This document shows, in pieces, positions 5,825 to 13,800 of a DNA stretch of 14,052 bases. Under the pieces are notes generated by a model, which was not told where the DNA came from, did not search any database, and worked only from the letters and a program-made list of their open reading frames with translations. Location of the stretch: assembly GCA_018813445.1 (NCBI GenBank), contig JAHJBR010000137.1, positions 1-14,052 of the forward strand. The letters run 5' to 3'. Positions within the stretch are counted from its first letter, which is position 1, and every line of letters begins with the position of its first letter. The stretch comes from Microcaldota archaeon. GTDB taxonomy: Archaea; Micrarchaeota; Micrarchaeia; Anstonellales; Bilamarchaeaceae. The translations under genes and the position numbers were made by a program.

Positions 5825-6010
5825 ATGTCTGGTACAGAATTTGAAGAATCCCTAGAGAACTCAGCAAATATGGAAATGAGGTTAATTACTCTTGAGCTCA
5901 TGAAGCTTGCTGCAAAAGAGCGGAAAAGCTTCCAGGAGGTTGCAAAAAAATACATTAAGAATGTCTATCTGTTGAGCAGTATGCTCCAGGATGAAAAGGG
6001 TCAGGTATGA
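5825..6010 (+). CDS. Small helical protein co-transcribed with DUF2070 (61 aa)
   Basis: This is a 61-residue protein starting MSGTEFEESLENSANMEMRL. It is predicted to be almost wholly alpha-helical, charged and with regularly spaced Leu/Met/Ile; LELMKLAAKERKSFQEVAKK is an amphipathic helix. There is no membrane segment, signal peptide or cysteine. I recognise no family. The frame is open far upstream, but ATG 5825 is the only start compatible with the TATA box at 5797-5804. Its TGA overlaps the ATG of the DUF2070 gene (ATGA at 6007-6010), a tight translational coupling that suggests a joint role, for example as a soluble partner or regulator of that membrane protein. Reality of the gene is well supported by promoter spacing and coupling; function is unknown. 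Confidence 0.7.
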   Translation: MSGTEFEESLENSANMEMRLITLELMKLAAKERKSFQEVAKKYIKNVYLLSSMLQDEKGQV

Positions 6011-7758
6011 GTAATCTGAAAAAAGCAGTTGGTGTTACTGCAGCATTTGTTTCTCTTCCAAAATCAGAATATCTTTTGTTAGTAATGGTTATTTTAGGAA
6101 TTCTTTTCGGAGCCCTGGCATCAATCATTTCAATGCAACCAACTATTGAAAGCAGTTTTGCAGGCGCATTAGAAGGACTTTTCATGCTTTCAATACCTGC
6201 AATCCTTACTTCCATAATAATTAAGCTAATGATAAGAAAGGTACCGTTTAAGCGCATAATAACTGTGTCCATGGTCGGTCAAATTGTTTATGGACTCGCA
6301 TACCTTGGCTATTTTACTCTTGCAAACACACTATTCAACAAAGAAGTGCTAATATTTGTTGCAGCTGCACTCGCATTCCTGATTTGGCTTCTAGTGGCCA
6401 GGATAGTATTCATACTAAGATGGCGTTCCTTTCTATTTGCTGCCCTTCAGACAATAATCTATGGGGCATTTCTTTTAACTGGTAAAACAATCTCGGTTTC
6501 TGGAGACCCATTCACAATAACCGTAAAATTCCTTATCTCATCCGGTATTATGTTTGCTTTCATTTATTTCTTTTTCCTAATAATAAACGCGCCTATGAAA
6601 CGCAGCTTTGGTTTGAATACTTTGGATGCAGTTTCTTTATTCCTTGCACATTGGTTCTATGAATCTAAAAATATAGAAGATGAGTTTGAGCGCGTAGGAG
6701 AAGAAGCAGAAACCGTGCTTTCATCCTATATATTCAAAAGAAAAAATGATGTGGTCGCATTTGTAATTCCCTATGTGCATTTCGGGCCTTTTGGCAGTCT
6801 AGGCGGAAGCGACTTCTCCTATCTTATTCCCCATGAATTGGAAAAACGCTATAATATTCATTCATTAGTCTTTCATGGAACAGTTACTCATGATTTAAAT
6901 CCAGTAGCATCATCCGAACTTGAAAAAATACTTTCCTCTTTTGATTCTGGTTTAAAAAGCTGCAAATTCTCTGATTCTAAAATCGCGTTTTCCCGCGGGA
7001 ATTCAGTTTCTTGCTTTGCAGAATCCCTTGTTTTTGATAATGCAGCATTCATCGGAGTTTCAAGAGCACCTGAAACCACTGAAGATATAAACTTTGGTCT
7101 TGGTTTGGCAATGATGAGCGAGGCTGAAAAGCAAATCCCTATTGCTTCGGTTGTTGATCAGCACAATGCAGAAACAGGAGACATAACCAGTTTTGAACCA
7201 GGAAGTGCAATAGGTTTTGAGTATATGGATTCCATATCAAATTCTCTTTCAAAGAAATTGAAATCCACTAAACTCGAAGTAGGTTATTCTCACAAACAGG
7301 TAGAAAGCCCTCAGCTTGGACTTGCAGGAATCAAAGTTGCAATTTTGTCTTCTTCCCCTACATATGCAATAATTCTTCTGGATTCCAATGGAGTAAGTCC
7401 GGAAATGAGAGAAAAATTAATCTCTGCAGCAAAAGAAATCGATAATTCCTTAGAGGTAGGAGTTTACACCACTGATACTCATACAGTAAATAGAGTTTCA
7501 GGTGTTTTGAATCCGCTTCATGCAGATATTGCAATACTGAATGCAGTAAAACAAGCGGTTTCTGAAGCTCTAAAAGACATGCAACCTGCACAATTCGCAG
7601 CATTCAAAAACCGTTTCAAAATCCATGTATTGGGCGCAAAGCAAAGTATAGAAATAGTATCAACTGTAAATGCAATAATCGCAGTTGCAAAAATTGCTGC
7701 GCCGCTCCTAATAATCGGTTGCATAATCGCAATCCTTTGGTTCATGTCCAAATTATGA
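6007..7758 (+). CDS. DUF2070 family archaeal membrane protein
   Basis: This 583-residue protein is of a family found in archaea and still without a known function. The N-terminal 195 residues contain six hydrophobic segments, roughly 20-44, 53-75, 83-106, 114-137, 141-160 and 172-193. A large soluble region (about 200-560) follows, then one last membrane segment (about 562-581). The soluble part has the family's conserved polar motifs: HFGPFGSLGGSD (258-269), FHGTVTHDLN (289-298), VVDQHNA (382-388) and YTTDTHTVN (487-495). The recurring His and Asp with Asn look like a metal-dependent catalytic or binding centre, but this is inference. The length fits the family. It is the second gene of an operon with a 61-residue helical protein, and the ATGA overlap fixes the start. 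No interruption or missing motif is seen. Confidence 0.88.
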   Translation: MSNLKKAVGVTAAFVSLPKSEYLLLVMVILGILFGALASIISMQPTIESSFAGALEGLFMLSIPAILTSIIIKLMIRKVPFKRIITVSMVGQIVYGLAYLGYFTLANTLFNKEVLIFVAAALAFLIWLLVARIVFILRWRSFLFAALQTIIYGAFLLTGKTISVSGDPFTITVKFLISSGIMFAFIYFFFLIINAPMKRSFGLNTLDAVSLFLAHWFYESKNIEDEFERVGEEAETVLSSYIFKRKNDVVAFVIPYVHFGPFGSLGGSDFSYLIPHELEKRYNIHSLVFHGTVTHDLNPVASSELEKILSSFDSGLKSCKFSDSKIAFSRGNSVSCFAESLVFDNAAFIGVSRAPETTEDINFGLGLAMMSEAEKQIPIASVVDQHNAETGDITSFEPGSAIGFEYMDSISNSLSKKLKSTKLEVGYSHKQVESPQLGLAGIKVAILSSSPTYAIILLDSNGVSPEMREKLISAAKEIDNSLEVGVYTTDTHTVNRVSGVLNPLHADIAILNAVKQAVSEALKDMQPAQFAAFKNRFKIHVLGAKQSIEIVSTVNAIIAVAKIAAPLLIIGCIIAILWFMSKL

Positions 7759-7795
7759 GCTTTTTCGTTTACATTATTTGATTTGTGAAAATTTG

Positions 7796-7809
7796 TGTAT
7801 ATTTATAAA
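7796..7809 (+). promoter_or_regulatory. TATA box of the giant surface-protein gene
   Basis: TGTATATTTATAAA lies in the 72-base gap after DUF2070. The best core, TTTATAAA (7802-7809), has its centre about 26 bases from the ATG at 7831, exactly where an archaeal transcript start is expected. No Shine-Dalgarno site is present, so the mRNA is probably leaderless. This shows the gene has its own promoter and need not be part of the DUF2070 operon. Confidence 0.6.
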
Positions 7810-7830
7810 ATCTACGATGAATTTATACTC

Positions 7831-10800
7831 ATGAAATCCAGGGGGAAGCTCTTTGCCTTAATAGTGATAATGCTATTCATTCTTGGCACTTCTTTTGCTT
7901 CTTCAATTGCCCTTACTTCCCCTAAGAATAATGCAGTGATTTCAGATGATGTTGTTACCCTTTCATTTATTGCAGAAAGCAATAATTTTGATTTTCTCTC
8001 TTGCACTATTAAGCTGCACGATGGAATAGATGAAATTGTATTCGATCCAATGGAAGTGCAAAATGGAAGCGAAAATACAGTATTTTTCGGTCCTCTTGAG
8101 AAAGATAGGGAATATTTGTGGAGAGTAGAATGCAACGACAGTGCAGAACTTTTCCATAGTGAAGTATTCATTTTTAAGACATTTTCATCTAAAGCATCTT
8201 CCCCTTCTTATTCTGGATTCGAAACCATGGATGGAACTCCTGATTGTACTTGCGATTCTTGTGAATCATGCGAAGCAGCACTGCTCAATATCTCATGTAC
8301 CCACATCCACCTCACTACAGATATAAGCTCTTCTGGAAACTGCATTTACGCTTATTCCTGGGGAGATAGTACTGCTCGCACTTTAGATTGTACGGGCAAC
8401 AAAATAAGCGGTTCAGGAACAGGCTATGGAATTTACCTGGTTACTGGAAATAAAAGAATAATGGATTGCACAATCGAAGGTTTCAATATTGGAGTCATGT
8501 TAGGAAGGCCAGGCAGCACGCTTTCCAATCTTACAATAAGGAACAATGTTTATTCTGGGGCATATGTAAGCGGATGGGCAAGCAACAGCAAACTTGATAA
8601 TTTAGATGTATACAACTCGTCCCGTACAATGGACTATATAGTTAGAAGTGCAATAAGAGTTAGTGATGGCGCAGACAACACAGTTATCTCCAATTCAACA
8701 ATCCGCAACAATCCAGGAATAGGTCTACAGATTTACAGCTCTGATTCTGCGATTCTGGAAAACATCACATCCTACGGTAATGGATTCAGTGGAGTAGATT
8801 TATTCTACAGCTACAACTCAAGAATGCGGAATATAATTGCTTACAGCAACAGTAATGAAGGAATATATATGTATTCTACACGTTACTTGGATGCAAATAA
8901 CCTTACTCTCTCTTCGAATGGATTCGGAATTGAGATGCAAGCTTCGGGGTATAACAATTTTTCAAATTTAAACATCACTAGCGGAGGAATATATATAGCT
9001 GGCCCATGGTATGCTGGTGCATCTTTTACAACTGCTTATATGAATCGGTTCACGAATGTTTTAATCTCTAATTCAAATCCTGCATTCAGCTTTTATCCAT
9101 TTGCGGATTACACGATAATAACTAATTTTACGTGTGCAAACAGCATAAAATGCATTAGCACAAGAACTGGAGACAATTTTTTCATAAACGATGCGCATTT
9201 TTACGGGAGCACTGCAGAAACTATTGATTTATACGTTCCTTTAACATATATAGATCAGAATTTCGCTTTTTCAAATGTAATTTTTGATCATTCTGCAGGA
9301 GCAATGACTGATTACACAAACCTTACTCTAAGCGGAATAGTTGGATCCAGTGAATTACAAAGTCGTACAGGCAATTTCGAAGCCTATTCTGCAGCTGTCC
9401 CAACTCCAGAAATAGGTCTAGTTCCATTCAAGAATCAATTCACTTATTTTTACACTTACATGGCTACATATAGTAATCTAGGCGTAAACTCTAGATGGAC
9501 TTGGACCGATTCAGATCTTACAGGATTCAATGAAACTCGGCTGAAGCTTTTCCATTATGGTAGTTCTTGGACTGAGGTAAATGGAACCCCAGATCTAGTA
9601 AATAATATGATTTCACTCACAAAAATCAATTCCGGCGGCACGGGATATTATGGAATTATGGAAGATGATAGAATATTCAATTGCACAACCATTGATTCTC
9701 CCGGAAGATTTTGGATAGTGCAAAACCTCATCGGCGCTCCTGAAGATGCATCCCCGCTTCCAGGTTTAGCCTGCATAAAAATCAATGTATCAAATGTTGA
9801 TTTGGATTGCACAGGCTACTCAATAACAAATAATGGAACTCCTGGAACCACCTATGGCGTTTTACTAAATTCTGGCCTTACAAATATAACTCTAAAAAAC
9901 TGCTCTGGAATTTCAGGATACACTTATGGTTTCCATGCCCAAGATTCAAACCACACATTTTTCAATAGTCGTTTATTCAATAACAATTATGATGTGGTTC
10001 TTGGCTCTTCTTCCGGATTTCCTTCTTCCACAAACCTAACTTCAATAACTTTCGATCGTCCAGCAGGAGATTTGAATAGTTACACTTCTATTGATTTAGT
10101 TGATTCAATTGCTTCCTTAGAATCCTATTATTTGAATTGGAGCGCTATTCCAGGCCCATTAAACCAAACAATGCTTTCCTTTAGGAATAAATATGTTTCA
10201 ATCGGTACACTTTCCGGAACGCCCTCAATAGATAGTATTTCCTGGAGGTGGTCTAATTCAGAACTGGGAACCTATTACAATGAAAGCATGTTTAATCTTC
10301 AGCTTTTTTCTTCCAGCTGGCAGATGATGAACAATACTCCAGATATCACTGCTAATTCACTTTCTCTTTCTAATTTGAATACATTCGGAATATTTGGTTT
10401 ATTTGAAAATGATTCAATCGCCCCAGAGCTTACAATTCAAAGTCCTACTGCTTCAAGCTACAATACAACTTCAATAAATCTAAATTATACAGTATATGAT
10501 CTGCACTTGGATAAATGCTGGTATTCTCTAAATGGAGCTGCAAATATCACTCTTTACAATTGTCAGAACATTTCCATAACCGGAATAGAGGGCCCCAACA
10601 CTATCATTGTATATGCAAACGACAGCGCCCAAAACCAAAATAGCTCCTTAGTTTCATTCACAATAGACACCAGCGGTCCAAATATAATCATTCAGAGCCC
10701 TACAAACACCACTTACGCATTCACTTTAATTGATCTAAATTACACTGCGGAAGGTGCTGTTTCCTGCTGGTATTCTTTAGATGAACAACCAAATATAACT

Positions 10801-13800
10801 CTTGCTTCTTGTGCAAACACTACTCTTCCAGCTTTATGGCAAGGCGGCCATAATGTTAATCTGTATGCCAATGATTCATTAAATAATTTGGAAAACAAAT
10901 CCGTATTCTTTTCAGTAAACACAAACCTTGCGATTGTTTTGAATTCACCTAATCCTGGTGAAACCCTGAATGCTCCTTTAGTTACTCTAAACTGGACTCC
11001 TTACAATTACACTTTAACTCCAAGATGCAATGTAAGCAGAAACGGTACATTAATTTTTTCAGATAATTGCACTACTGATCAGCCATGCACAACAACCAAT
11101 TTCACGTCAGACGGTTTATTCTTTTGGAATGTAACTTGCTATTCTGCAGTTGAAGGAACGTTTAGTGAAACCCGGAATTTTTCTGTGGATTCTCGTCCCA
11201 AAGTGTTTTTTGTTCAACCAACTCCTGAAAACAACTCTGCAATAGATGAAACAGAAGCATTAATAAAAACCCGTATAATAGAAGCCCAGCTAACCGGATT
11301 AACCTATGAATGGCTTTCCTCCAATTATTCTATTTACGATTATTCCCTTACTTTTCTTATGAGTTTAGATAATAATTCTGCATTAGGTGAAAATGAAACT
11401 CATGCAGCTGATGTAAGTTTATTCTCCAATAACGGAACAATAAATGGTGCAGTTTGGTCTTCTGGATTATTCAATTCTTCTCTTTATTTCAATGGCATTG
11501 ACAACAACATGTCTCTTTTTGATAGTCCGATAAAAGGAGAGAACTGGTCCATGCTTTTGTGGATCAAGCCATCTTCCTTCAGTGCATACAGCACAATTTA
11601 TTCCTGGTATCCTGGAGGCTGGTTCAGAATCTATTTAGGGGATAATGGTCAACCAATTCTATCTACAAATACAGATGGAGAAAGAAACTACACATTAGAA
11701 AATGTTTCCCTTGGAATTTGGAATAATATTCAAATTATCTCATTTGCAGGAAATATCTCCGTTTACGTGAATAATGTTTCTGCAGGCTCCTATCTATTCA
11801 CAATGCCTTCAGGAAGCGCTTCAGCATTTTTTGGTTCTGATGGCTCAAATTATTTCAATGGTTCATTGGACCAGATTTCAGCATTCAACCGCTCGATTTC
11901 AACAGCCCAGAAAGAAGAATTCTATTCCACTATCCTTTACAAGGAAAACCCAGCCAACTGGTATCTTGAATCAAATAAGACTTCTCTTGCAATAGGCAAC
12001 TATTCGTATTCAGTTTGGGCAAACAATACTGAAAATGAAGTAGGAAGCAACTACACAGTATTCAAGACAATAGCTATTGATCTGAATGGCCCTGCAAACA
12101 ACTCAGCTTTCATATCCGTTCCAGTAACCTTTAATTGGACTCCAAGGAATTTTGCATCCAATCCATCCTGTCAAATAATGAGAAATGGCTCAATAATCTT
12201 TTCAGGGGTTTGTGCAAACAACGCTCCTTGCACATATACTGAAGATACACCTCCAAAATTCCATTTGTGGAATGTAACTTGCATCTATGGGAATGAATCA
12301 GCAGTAAGCGAAACCAGGAATTTCAGCATGGACAAATACGGTTGCGTGGGAGAACACTATACATATGCATGCAATGAAACTGTGAATGAAAGCTGCACAA
12401 TGAATACAAACCTCGAGATAAATGATTCCCATTGTTTCACAATTGGAAATAATAGTGTTAAAATAGACTGTGCAGGGTTTACTATAACTGGAAACAAAGC
12501 TACCAATAAATATGGAGTAAATATCAATACTCGTTCTAACATAACCGTAGAGAATTGCAACTTCGTGAATTATCAATACGGTATAGTAATATCTTCATCA
12601 GACCCATTCAAATTCCTAAATAACACGTTCTTCAACAATACGAATGGAATATATGTAAGCGCATCCTCTACAGGTGTTATTTCCAATAATACTGTATTAT
12701 CTTCTACAGCTGATAACATGTATATTACTGGATCCTCCATTATAATTTTATCTAATAATACAGTGACAAACAGTACTAGCAATGGAATATTTATGCAATG
12801 GGTATACAACCTTTCTATTTTTGACAATCAAATAACAAACTGTTCAGGAGCTGCCATGGTAATTAGGCAGGATTCATCTTCATGTCGTGTAATAAATAAT
12901 ACTGTTTTCAATTCCGGCGGCGGTTTTGATTTCCAGCCTTTCAACGATGCTTTGCTAGCTAATAACACTTTTGCAAACCTGACTGGAAATGCATTAAGCA
13001 TAGGTACATTTGGAAGGCCAATGTCCAGGAGCATTGTGGAGAACAACACAATCATCAACGTTTCGGGTTCGGCAACATTTAGCTATCCTATTAATTCCTC
13101 AATAAGGAACAATTATCTGGCTGGCTCAGGCGCCCTTTCAATAGGCAGTGCTTCTGGAACAAGTGTTTCCTCCAATATAATTAATACATCAACAAGTGGG
13201 ACTTGCCTTTATTTGGGCTATTCTTCATACAACAACCTAACTGATAACTTTCTTTACAAGTGCGGCAATCGCGCATTATATGTAGACGCTGGAGGCTGGA
13301 ATACATTAATTAACAACACTGTTTTGAACTGCTCAGGAACAGGATTTTTCCTCTGGAATACGCCTTACACAGTGTTCATCAACAACACTGCTGAAAACAA
13401 TTCTCAGATTGGGGTTTCTTTATGGTCTGGCGGAGACCACCATGATCAAATGATCGGCAATAGAATAATCCGCAACAACAGAGGTATGGATTATGGCGGC
13501 GTAAATGGCATAATAACTGGCAATCTATTCCAATATAATACAAATGGCGGAATAACCCTTTGGAACGATAATGAGTTTTACGGCAATATAGTTAGAGATA
13601 ATTTAAATTTCGGTATCGCTGGCTATGCTTCAAATATTAGCATACATGATAATATAATAAACAATAATTCCCAATATGGAGTAGAACTTATTTCCGGCGG
13701 ATCTAATTCAACAGTTGCAAGAAATAATATCTCCAATCACACATATGGGATTTATTTCCTTACTTGGCCTCACCGCGCTGAAGAGAATAGGATATTCGAT

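Noticed and set aside
5773..5955. 61-residue N-terminal extension of the NMD3-like protein
   Set aside because: It crosses the TATA box and is antisense to the small helical gene. The family starts at the first zinc-ribbon cysteines, as with ATG 5772.
10740..13058. Several short frames on the minus strand and a 73-residue frame at 11774 on the plus strand
   Set aside because: All lie inside the giant gene, which is open without interruption, and none has a promoter or recognisable domain.
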